Below are positions 1 to 5,702 of a DNA stretch of 13,332 bases, in pieces. The position numbers and the translations under genes were made by a program. Origin of the DNA: CAYGHG01 sp964349515. Its GTDB lineage: Bacteria > Oederibacteriota > PGYV01 > CAYGHG01. Location of the stretch: contig CAYGHG010000071.1 of the NCBI GenBank assembly GCA_964349515.1, positions 1 through 13,332 on the forward strand, given 5' to 3'. The first letter of the stretch is position 1; every line of letters begins with the position of its first letter. The notes under the pieces were generated by a model that saw only the letters and a list, made by a program, of their open reading frames with translations, searched no databases and was not told the DNA's origin.

Positions 1-35
1 AGGCGGAAAAAGTCTTGACAAAACCTTTCAGAGAA

Positions 36-66
36 GGCGGGTTTCAAACCCGCCTAGTCTTTGTTC
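36..66 (+). repeat. Degenerate REP-like hairpin
   Basis: A perfect inverted repeat (GGCGGGTTT at 36-44, AAACCCGCC at 46-54) is followed by a pyrimidine-rich tail, CTTTGTTCT (58-66). The same stem start (GGCGGG) and the same tail occur in the REP units near 3323 and 3561, so this is probably a diverged solo copy that has lost the GTAG head. It could also be the terminator of a gene lying left of the window. The rest of 1-301 shows no gene: the open frame at 15-296 has no ribosome binding site and no recognisable product. Confidence 0.5.
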
Positions 67-301
67 TACGACCCTCCGCTGTAACCAAGCTCCCTATCAG
101 TTCTTTCCTCATCCCCCCTCCATTCTCCCCGCCCCGCTTCACTCCCGGCCGTTTAAACTCCGCAGGCTTATTCACTCTTATTGCCTCCATTTTCATTTTG
201 CATTTACCAACGCAGGATTCCATCTCTGTTTTAAGCCTCTGTTACGGGTTCTATCTCGTTTTCCGCTGGCACGTCAGCGGATTCAAAACCATATAAACCC
301 A

Positions 302-1105
302 GAACCGGGCGACGCAACGTAAAAGCCCCTACGGAACAGCACATTTTCCATTCGTAGGGGTCACCCGGTGGGTGACCCGCGTCTTTCAATGCAACAACAA
401 GAACCGGGCGACGCACCGCATCGCCCCTACGTACAACGCATTTGCCTTCGTAGGGGTTACCCGGTGGGTGACCCGCGTCTTTCAAAACAACAACAACAAC
501 AACAAAGACCGGGCGACGCACCGCATCGCCCCTACGTACAACGCATTTGCCTTCGTAGGGGGCACCCGGTGGGTGACCCGCGTCTTTCAAAACAACAACA
601 AGAACCGGGCGACGCACCGCATCGCCCCTACGTACGGCGCATTTGCCTTCGTAGGGGTCACCCGGTGGGTGACCCGCGTTTTTCAATACAACAACAAGAA
701 CCGGGCGACGCACCGCATCGCCCCTACGTACAACGCATTTGCCTTCGTAGGGGTTACCCGGTGGGTGACCCGCGTCTTTCAAAACAACAACAACAACAAC
801 AAAGACCGGGCGACGCACCGCATCGCCCCTACGTACAACGCATTTGCCTTCGTAGGGGGCACCCGGTGGGTGACCCGCGTCTTTCAAAACAACAACAAGA
901 ACCGGGCGACGCACCGCATCGCCCCTACGTACGGCGCATTTGCTTTCGTAGGGGTCACCCGGTGGGTGACCCGCGTCTTTCAAAACAACAACAAGAACCG
1001 GGCGACGCAACGCATCGCCCCTACGTACGGCGCATTTGCCTTCGTAGGGGGCACCCGGTGGGTGACCCGCGTTTTTCAATACAACAACAAGAACCGGGCA
1101 GGGCA
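302..1105. repeat. Tandem array of eight BIME-like units (paired inverted GTAG hairpins)
   Basis: Eight units start at about 303, 402, 507, 603, 699, 804, 900 and 996, with a broken ninth at 1092. Their lengths are 99, 105, 96, 96, 105, 96, 96 and 96 bp. Each unit has two hairpins in inverted orientation. Read on the minus strand, one is GTAG, GGGCGA, a 9-nt loop, TCGCCC. Read on the plus strand, the other is GTAG, GGGTCACCC, GGT, GGGTGACCC. A spacer of about 19 nt separates the two GTAG heads, and each unit ends in a variable CAA tract. The first unit is the most diverged. The array is open in several frames on both strands, but these frames lack ribosome binding sites and predict only low-complexity repeat peptides, so I read it as non-coding. 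Paired GTAG-headed hairpins are the hallmark of REP/BIME elements mobilised by TnpA_REP (RAYT) transposases; assignment to that class is by architecture only. Confidence 0.9.
402..995. repeat. Higher-order duplication: a 297-bp trimer present twice in tandem
   Basis: Units 2-3-4 (402-698) are repeated as units 5-6-7 (699-995). By eye, units 2 and 5 are identical, including their long CAA tract, and units 3 and 6 are identical. Units 4 and 7 differ at about three positions. Variants of the left hairpin arm follow the same order in both trimers: GGGTTACCC, GGGGCACCC, GGGTCACCC. This points to a recent three-unit duplication on top of older single-unit growth. Confidence 0.88.
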
Positions 1106-1130
1106 AGAAACCTGCATTTTATAACCCCTC

Positions 1131-1158
1131 TTGATTTTATAAAAACCTCCTGTATAAT
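1131..1158 (+). promoter_or_regulatory. σ70-type promoter of the β-barrel gene
   Basis: A -35 box TTGATT (1131-1136) and a perfect -10 box TATAAT (1153-1158) are 16 bp apart. This puts the transcription start near 1165, about 24 nt before the start codon at 1189. The promoter begins directly after the repeat array ends. Confidence 0.75.
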
Positions 1159-1188
1159 CTTAATAAAATCTTAACAAAAGGAGGTTTT
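1142..1188 (+). promoter_or_regulatory. Inverted repeat pairing an anti-Shine-Dalgarno with the ribosome binding site
   Basis: AAAACCTCCT (1142-1151) is the exact reverse complement of AGGAGGTTTT (1179-1188), which is the ribosome binding site of the gene at 1189. The left arm lies upstream of the predicted transcription start (about 1165). Only a transcript entering from further upstream would carry both arms and hide the ribosome binding site; the gene's own transcript would not. The pairing is visible in the sequence; the regulatory effect is inferred. Confidence 0.5.
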
Positions 1189-2208
1189 ATGAAAAAGGTT
1201 TTTCTTGCTCTCTGTCTTATGGTTCTTGCCCCTGTGTTTTGTTTCCCTGTTACAATCATTGAAAAAACAGACACCACCCCGGGGTTTTCGCTCTCAGGTA
1301 CTTTCTGGCTCAGGCATACGCTCAAGTATCAGCCTGATATGCTTGTGACAAACCGGCTTTCAATCAACAGAAATTACATCTCAGCTGTCTTCTCCGGAAA
1401 AGATATGGTTTCAAACGTCACGCTTGACATAATAAATTCAAAAGACGCCCAGGGCGCCGGCGATTTTCAGGTTTGGGTAAAGCTCGGGTATATTGACTTT
1501 ATCTCAATACCTTTTCTCTCTGACGCGGGAATCAAAGTCAGGGCCGGCATACAGCCGAACTATTTTGGCACAAACAATACCTGGGTGTATAACCTGTACG
1601 AAGTTCCTGTCGAAGACAGGGTTTCCCTCCCAAGCGCCGACATGGGGGTAAGCCTGCTCGGAAAAATCCCGGAGATACCCGGCACCTATGAATTATGTAT
1701 GTATTCCGGTAACGGGTATAAATATCTTGATGCTGATTTCTATAAAGCCCTCGCAGGCTCTGTCACCGTCGGCCCGATAGAAGGCGCCTCGCTTAAACTC
1801 TCATACCATAAAAATGCCGGCATAACGCCGAGAAACGCGGAAGATGAGGATTTTGCGGTTACGGGAATAATGCTAATGTACAAAAATGAGATGACCGACT
1901 CCTACATACAGTTTCTTGAAAAACTCGGGCCCCGCTCCGCCGGAGCAACAGGTGTAAAACAGGTGGTATCAGGTTACGCCTCGGTAAAGCCCGTTGATTT
2001 CCTTTCGCTTAACCTGAGGATAGATGTTGAAAACCCCGACACCGGCACAGCAGACGACGAGATGAATTATTACTACGCGGGCATCAATATCCCCGTCGCG
2101 GAAAAAGCAACGCTGATGTTCAACTACAAGCTCGGGCACAAACGCGTTCAGAAAGCCTCTGACGTAAATGAAAACATGTTCGTAACACAGGTGAAGTGGG
2201 CCTGGTAA
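1189..2208 (+). CDS. Putative porin-like β-barrel outer-membrane protein
   Basis: This 339-residue protein begins with a basic and hydrophobic signal peptide (MKKVFLALCLMVL, ending near residue 20) and should be exported. The mature part is rich in alternating polar and hydrophobic stretches and aromatic residues (for example around residues 130-150 and 300-339). It ends in VKWAW, an aromatic C-terminus of the kind recognised by the β-barrel assembly machinery. I do not recognise the family; a porin or channel of the DcaP/OprO-like type is possible but unproven. The start is fixed by AGGAGG four bases upstream and by the signal peptide. The gene stands alone behind its own promoter and converges on another β-barrel gene. 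Confidence 0.75.
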   Translation: MKKVFLALCLMVLAPVFCFPVTIIEKTDTTPGFSLSGTFWLRHTLKYQPDMLVTNRLSINRNYISAVFSGKDMVSNVTLDIINSKDAQGAGDFQVWVKLGYIDFISIPFLSDAGIKVRAGIQPNYFGTNNTWVYNLYEVPVEDRVSLPSADMGVSLLGKIPEIPGTYELCMYSGNGYKYLDADFYKALAGSVTVGPIEGASLKLSYHKNAGITPRNAEDEDFAVTGIMLMYKNEMTDSYIQFLEKLGPRSAGATGVKQVVSGYASVKPVDFLSLNLRIDVENPDTGTADDEMNYYYAGINIPVAEKATLMFNYKLGHKRVQKASDVNENMFVTQVKWAW

Positions 2209-2213
2209 TAAAT

Positions 2214-2252
2214 AAAAAAAGCAGGCGCTGTTTTACAGCGCCTGCTTTTTTT
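2214..2252. terminator. Bidirectional intrinsic terminator
   Basis: A perfect 10-bp stem (GCAGGCGCTG at 2221-2230, CAGCGCCTGC at 2236-2245) closes a 5-nt loop. It is flanked by seven A (2214-2220) and seven T (2246-2252), so it ends in a U-tract on either strand. It lies between the stop codons of two convergent genes. Confidence 0.95.
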
Positions 2253-2261
2253 GTTATATCT

Positions 2262-2999
2262 CTAAAAACTGATTAATCTTTGTATGTTAAACCCCAGATG
2301 CAGCGTCTCCCCGCCGCCCGAGAGCGCATTTCTCACGCCCTGCGCGGCTGTATTTCCCGCAAAAAACACAAACTGATGGCCGTATGTTACCGCCTTGAAA
2401 CCTATGCTGTAGCCCCCTGAGTTGTTTTTAAAAGCAGGGTACCACTCTCCTGTTACGGAGTATTTATCCATGAATTTCACCGACACACCTGCGCCTGCTA
2501 TTGCTTTTTGGGACCAGCCGTCATAGCCCGCGTTGAGCGCCAGCGATACAATGTCAAACAGGTGCTCTGACTGAAAACTCAGCATATAAACAAGATTTTG
2601 CTCTGTATTTAAAGGAACCGGATTGTTGAAATTGAAATACTCAACATAAGCCGCGGCGCGCAGGAACAACTCTTCAAACAAAATATTGTAACTTAAAGAA
2701 ACCCGCTTTTCCTGCCCCGCGCCGTTATAGTAAAAACCGGCTTCTATGCCCTCCCATATCATATATCTTAACCCGAGATTTATATTCGCCCCTGATGTCA
2801 CAGGCGCGAACACGTCCTCGTCTTCTGCTTTGTACTTTGTAATATCGTAATAGTATTTATGGCTTATGTTGAAATACATTTCATTGTTAACCAGCCCCGA
2901 CGGCACGAGCAGGTTAATCATTGTATTCTCTCTCTGGTCCGCAAGACAGCTGCCCGCAATAAAAAATAATAAAGAAAGCAAAACAAAAGTTTTACGCAT
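2262..2999 (-). CDS. Putative β-barrel outer-membrane protein, possibly DUF5777-like
   Basis: This 245-residue protein has a signal peptide (MRKTFVLLSLLFFIAGSC, cleavage probably after LA near residue 20) and a body of amphipathic, aromatic-rich strands. It ends in an aromatic residue (RLISF), as outer-membrane barrels do. The C-terminal part (TYGHQFVFFAGNT, then a glycine-rich turn and GFNIQRLISF) reminds me of the DUF5777 barrel family, but I cannot confirm this without a profile search. The cysteine in the signal region could suggest a lipoprotein, but the lipobox is poor. It lies 34 bp downstream of the small membrane protein gene on the same strand, with no terminator between them, so the two are probably co-transcribed. 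Purine-rich GGGGG lies just before the start codon. Confidence 0.7.
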   Translation of the reverse strand: MRKTFVLLSLLFFIAGSCLADQRENTMINLLVPSGLVNNEMYFNISHKYYYDITKYKAEDEDVFAPVTSGANINLGLRYMIWEGIEAGFYYNGAGQEKRVSLSYNILFEELFLRAAAYVEYFNFNNPVPLNTEQNLVYMLSFQSEHLFDIVSLALNAGYDGWSQKAIAGAGVSVKFMDKYSVTGEWYPAFKNNSGGYSIGFKAVTYGHQFVFFAGNTAAQGVRNALSGGGETLHLGFNIQRLISF

Positions 3000-3033
3000 A
3001 TTACCCCCTGTGATTTTTAAGCCTTAAATCTTT

Positions 3034-3237
3034 TTACTGTTTTTTAATCTTACAGGTATTAATGCCTAATACGGCATAAAGCCCGCAAAAACCTACCGCT
3101 CCGGTCAGCACAAACACAGCTCCTGCAGCCCACAACAGTATTGACAAAGGCTGCGAAACAAAAAAACCGCCCGCCACAAGCCCTGCTCCTGCAACTACCC
3201 TGATAATCCTGTCAATTTTGCCTTCATTCGGTTTCAT
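3034..3237 (-). CDS. DUF2892 / YgaP-like small inner-membrane protein
   Basis: This 67-residue protein starts NEGKIDRIIRVVAGAGL and contains a TGAVGFCGLYAVLGINTC segment. Both match the DUF2892 (YgaP transmembrane-type) family pattern: an N-x-G-x-x-DR-x-x-R start, two hydrophobic helices (about residues 15-30 and 33-52), then a conserved G-F-C-x-L-Y-x-x-LGI-x-T turn. The role of free-standing members is not established; some occur with rhodanese or sulfur-handling genes. I chose the ATG at 3237 because AAGGAGG precedes it. A longer frame to 3273 would begin inside a repeated sequence and add twelve unconserved residues. The gene follows REP array B and precedes a β-barrel gene by 34 bp. Confidence 0.88.
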   Translation of the reverse strand: MKPNEGKIDRIIRVVAGAGLVAGGFFVSQPLSILLWAAGAVFVLTGAVGFCGLYAVLGINTCKIKKQ

Positions 3238-3250
3238 AAATCCTCCTTTT

Positions 3251-3596
3251 TTCCTGTCTGTCCTGTTATTCATCCGCCCCCGTAAAGGGGGACGGCTACA
3301 AATACGTCACATATCTTCCCGTGTAGGCGGGCTCTTTCAAGGGCCCGCGCTTTGTTCCTGTCTGTCTTTTCATTCATNNNNNNNNNNNNNNNNNNNNNNN
3401 NNNNNNNNNNNNNNNNNNNNNNNNNNNNNNNNNNNNNNNNNNNNNNNNNNNNNNNNNNNNNNNNNNNNNNNNNNNNNGCTTTGTTCCTGTCTGTCCTGTT
3501 ATTCATCCGCCCCCGTAAAGGGGGACGGCTACTAAAACAATTCTTCTTTCACGTGCTTTCGTAGGCGGGCTCTTTCAAGGGCCCGCGCTTTGTTCT
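3251..3596. repeat. Second BIME-like tandem array, broken by an assembly gap
   Basis: The flanking word TTCCTGTCTGTC recurs at about 3251, 3355 and 3484. In two complete units (3251-3356 and 3484-3596) a minus-strand hairpin (GTAG, CCGTCCCCC, TTTAC, GGGGGCGG, ending at 3299 and 3532) faces a plus-strand hairpin (GTAG, GCGGGC, GGGCCCGC, starting at 3323 and 3561). Spacers of 23 and 28 nt separate the GTAG heads. The 48 bases at 3252-3299 and 3485-3532 look identical. At least one more unit must lie partly in the gap, because sequence on both gap edges belongs to the repeat. The plan is the same as in the first array, though the hairpin sequences differ. No gene is supported in 3238-3594. Confidence 0.88.
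3378..3477. other. Assembly gap (100 N)
   Basis: Exactly 100 undetermined bases sit here, a conventional placeholder for a scaffold join of unknown true length. The bases on both sides are parts of the same tandem repeat, which explains the contig break. Frames that run through the Ns are artefacts. Confidence 0.98.
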
Positions 3597-4179
3597 AGTG
3601 TTCAACCTTCACGTTCAAGCGCGCGTCAAACGCATCTATGCTGAAAACATTCTCATCAGGCAGCCGCTCCGGCCTCGACCTTTCGCTTTCTGCCTGCTTT
3701 TCATTAAGAAGCCCGTTGTTGTATCTCTCATCTTTTTTCCCGCAGTTTACCAGCGTGACCACGCTGAAATCCTCCGGTATTCCCAGAATCTCGCGCGCTT
3801 TCCCGGGCGAGTAACCCGCGATAGGGTGCGCTACAAGCCCGAGTTCTGCCGCGCGCAGTATCATCTGTCCTGTTGCAAGCCCCGCGTCAAAAAGATAGTA
3901 TTCACGTTCTTTTATCACGCAGTCAAAATCTTTTTTTGCAAGCACAACTATCACAAGAGAAGCAGCGTGGCACCATTCGTTTCCTTTATTGAAAACAGGC
4001 TTTATCCTTTCAAGGGCATCCTTTGACTTTACAAAAATGTACTTCCACGGCTGGTTGTTGAAACACGAAGGCGCGAGTTTGGCCGCACTCACAAGCTGCG
4101 CTATGATATCATCCGTAATTTCAACGGGCGCAAGCGAGCGGTAAGCACGGCGTTTTTCTATGGCGTCTTTAACATCCAT
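3595..4179 (-). CDS. Nitroreductase family protein (FMN-dependent NAD(P)H oxidoreductase)
   Basis: This 194-residue protein has the usual length and layout of the nitroreductase fold. An N-terminal RRAYRS motif (residues 10-15) contacts FMN phosphate. SCFNNQPWKY (38-47) matches the family's S-x-x-N-x-Q-P-W segment, and GLVAHPIAGYSP (114-125) is the second flavin loop. It probably acts in the cytoplasm as a homodimer, passing two electrons from NAD(P)H to an unknown acceptor; the natural substrate cannot be read from sequence. The ATG at 4179 is chosen because GGGGGGA lies just before it. A TTG four codons upstream would place that ribosome binding site inside the gene. It follows the exported protein gene by 14 bp and is last in its operon. 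Its TAG stop sits on the edge of a REP element. Confidence 0.92.
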   Translation of the reverse strand: MDVKDAIEKRRAYRSLAPVEITDDIIAQLVSAAKLAPSCFNNQPWKYIFVKSKDALERIKPVFNKGNEWCHAASLVIVVLAKKDFDCVIKEREYYLFDAGLATGQMILRAAELGLVAHPIAGYSPGKAREILGIPEDFSVVTLVNCGKKDERYNNGLLNEKQAESERSRPERLPDENVFSIDAFDARLNVKVEH

Positions 4180-4193
4180 GATTCCCCCCAATA

Positions 4194-4568
4194 CTACTTT
4201 TTTTCTGTCTTTTCTTCTTTCTTTTCTGTATTCTCCGCCGTAAATGTCTTTTTCATGTCCCCGCCTTTATTGCACTCGGCGTAAATCTCGATTTTGTCCC
4301 CTGCTTTCAGCCCCGGTATGACATAAATTACAGCCTGCTCTGTCATGCCTGTCTGGGTTACAGCATCCTGGCTTATTGCCTTTTTACCGTTCACCTTTAA
4401 CTCAATTTTGTAAATAAAATGCTGCGCCGCATCCTTCACCTTATGAGAAACGTAAACCTTGAGTTTTGATTTCGCGATGTCAGTCTCAATCCTGATTGAA
4501 TCCGGGCCGTGGGCCGAAGTAAGCGAAGCGCAGAACAAAAACACTAAAGCCGCAATAATTTTTTTCAT
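4194..4568 (-). CDS. Exported superoxide-reductase-like (or SoxZ-like) β-sandwich protein
   Basis: This 124-residue protein has a clear signal peptide (MKKIIAALVFLFCASLTSA). Predicted cleavage after A19 would leave histidine 20 as the first mature residue. The body, with VSHKVKDAAQHFIYKIELKV near residues 40-59 and GLKAGDKIEIYAECNKGG near 86-103, follows the iron-domain pattern of superoxide reductases: H-x(n)-H-x-I, then a late Cys. Order and spacing (H20, H42, H50, C99) parallel the desulfoferrodoxin in this window (H49, H69, H75, C118). The final histidine of C-x-x-H is missing, replaced by glycine. SoxZ, a related immunoglobulin-like fold, is a credible alternative. The tail is lysine/glutamate-rich. 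It lies 55 bp after the small membrane protein gene and before the nitroreductase. A strong AAAGGAGGG precedes the start. Enzyme activity is uncertain. Confidence 0.62.
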   Translation of the reverse strand: MKKIIAALVFLFCASLTSAHGPDSIRIETDIAKSKLKVYVSHKVKDAAQHFIYKIELKVNGKKAISQDAVTQTGMTEQAVIYVIPGLKAGDKIEIYAECNKGGDMKKTFTAENTEKKEEKTEKK

Positions 4569-4623
4569 CTTCCCTCCTTTAAATTAACTGCTATTTGATT
4601 TTTTAACTTTTGTCTGATTTCGT

Positions 4624-4809
4624 TTATAAGCTTCTAAGGATAACCAAACTTCCATGCACCAGCGCGAGTATCAGCGCAGCAAACCCGAATACTTTGTGAA
4701 ATTTAAGCCTTTCTCTGATTTTAAACTTAAAGAACCCCAGCGCAAAAGTAATGATGACCGCAGAACCCGCAAGAATCCCAAAAAGTTTTATCACCTCACC
4801 GTAGCTCAT
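4624..4809 (-). CDS. Two-helix membrane protein with an H-x13-H helix (putative haem binder)
   Basis: I do not recognise a named family. The 61-residue protein has two hydrophobic helices (about residues 8-27 and 39-58) joined by a strongly basic loop (KFKIRERLKFHK). By the positive-inside rule the loop is cytoplasmic and both ends are outside. The second helix carries H38 and H52, with 13 residues between them. That spacing is used for stacked haems in ferric-reductase-type membrane domains, and the helix (FHKVFGFAALILALVHGSLVI) resembles one of their helices. A dimer would supply two such helices. The gene is 32 bp after the oxidoreductase β subunit gene, and AAGGAGG precedes its ATG, so it is a real gene. 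Haem binding is inference. Confidence 0.72.
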   Translation of the reverse strand: MSYGEVIKLFGILAGSAVIITFALGFFKFKIRERLKFHKVFGFAALILALVHGSLVILRSL

Positions 4810-4841
4810 ATCAACCTCCTTGTTTTTTTACACCTTTGCAC

Positions 4842-5702
4842 TCAGCGTTTGCCTTCCAGAAGTTTCTTTACCGTCTCTTCACTCACCCGCCTCTTATAAA
4901 GAGGCGTCTTTAATTCCTTATAAAGGTGCAGGCTTTCTTCAAAAACCGGTTTGTTTTCATTTACATAAAAGACACCAAGGGGCCACGGGCCTTCCTCAAT
5001 GGATTTTTTAAACGCCTCTGCCCTGTTCTTCACGTCGTGAGTGTTCCCGTCCATGATATATGTGTTTTCCTTGAACCACTTATGCGTGTTTATTTTGTTG
5101 AAAGTGACGCATGCCTGGAAAACATCCACAAGGGCAAAACCTTTGTGCGTTATTGCTTTTTTTATCAGTTCCTTTGTGAGTTCGGATTCCCCCACGGAAC
5201 CGCGCGCCACAAACGACGCGTCAAGCGATATGGCAAGGCTGAGCGGATTAAGCGGGTTTTCAAAAACCCCCTCCACCTGAATGGGCGTTTTCATTCCCTT
5301 TTGCGTGGTAGGCGAGGCCTGCCCTTTAGTCAGCCCGTAAACCATATTGTCATGGACTATGACCGTGATATCGGGGTTGCGCCTTATCGCGTGGACAAAG
5401 TGGTTGCCGCCCTCGCCGTACATGTCGCCGTCGCCTGACTCTACCACCACAACCAGATTCGGGTTGGCGGCCTTAATGCCTGCCGCGGGCGGAAGCGAGC
5501 GGCCGTGAAGTCCGTTAAAGTAATTTACATCCAGGTACTGGGGAGATTTTGCAGCCTGCCCTATGCCTGACACAAAAACAAGATTATCCTTTGGTATGTT
5601 AAGTTCCGCGAGGGCTTTCATTACTATGTTACGCAGCCCGAAATTACCGCAGCCCGTGCACCAGGCAATGTCTGATTTGTATTCGTAAATGTTATTTTCC
5701 AT
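4842..5702 (-). CDS. korB: 2-oxoacid:ferredoxin oxidoreductase, β subunit
   Basis: This 286-residue protein is the thiamine-diphosphate subunit of a two-gene 2-oxoacid:ferredoxin oxidoreductase, which converts a 2-oxoacid plus CoA to acyl-CoA and CO2 and reduces ferredoxin. The N-terminal AWCTGCGNFG (C15, C18) starts the iron-sulfur site. GDGDMYGEGGNH (91-101) through the downstream N119 is the diphosphate/Mg motif. C198 matches the late cluster cysteine of the family. The position that normally holds the third cysteine (SGIGC) is glutamine here (SGIGQ, Q49). There is no ferredoxin domain. Its ATG overlaps the stop of the α-subunit gene by one base (TAATG), so translation is probably coupled. 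Substrate (2-oxoglutarate, pyruvate or other) cannot be decided from sequence; the gene symbol names the family. Confidence 0.93.
   Translation of the reverse strand: MENNIYEYKSDIAWCTGCGNFGLRNIVMKALAELNIPKDNLVFVSGIGQAAKSPQYLDVNYFNGLHGRSLPPAAGIKAANPNLVVVVESGDGDMYGEGGNHFVHAIRRNPDITVIVHDNMVYGLTKGQASPTTQKGMKTPIQVEGVFENPLNPLSLAISLDASFVARGSVGESELTKELIKKAITHKGFALVDVFQACVTFNKINTHKWFKENTYIMDGNTHDVKNRAEAFKKSIEEGPWPLGVFYVNENKPVFEESLHLYKELKTPLYKRRVSEETVKKLLEGKR

Noticed and set aside
15..296. 93-codon plus-strand frame
   Set aside because: There is no ribosome binding site, the composition is proline/serine-rich like translated pyrimidine-rich DNA, and it starts across a REP-like hairpin.
302..1105. CRISPR array
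   Set aside because: The whole ~100-bp unit is repeated, with no unique spacers of uniform length and no cas genes. The units contain paired hairpins.
231..1174. Long open frames of 250-291 codons on both strands through the repeat array
   Set aside because: The frames are simultaneous in several phases and both strands, because the repeat length is a multiple of three. They have no ribosome binding sites and give low-complexity peptides. Palindromic repeat DNA explains them better.
3034..3273. Longer start of the DUF2892 gene at 3273
   Set aside because: The extra residues are encoded by the repeat, which also occurs beyond the gap, and the good ribosome binding site precedes the ATG at 3237.
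3218..3564. Frames crossing the N run
   Set aside because: They are translated through unknown bases in an assembly gap and within repeats.
4598..4899. Plus-strand frames opposite the small membrane protein and β-subunit genes
   Set aside because: They are antisense shadows without ribosome binding sites; the minus-strand genes have strong ones and family motifs.
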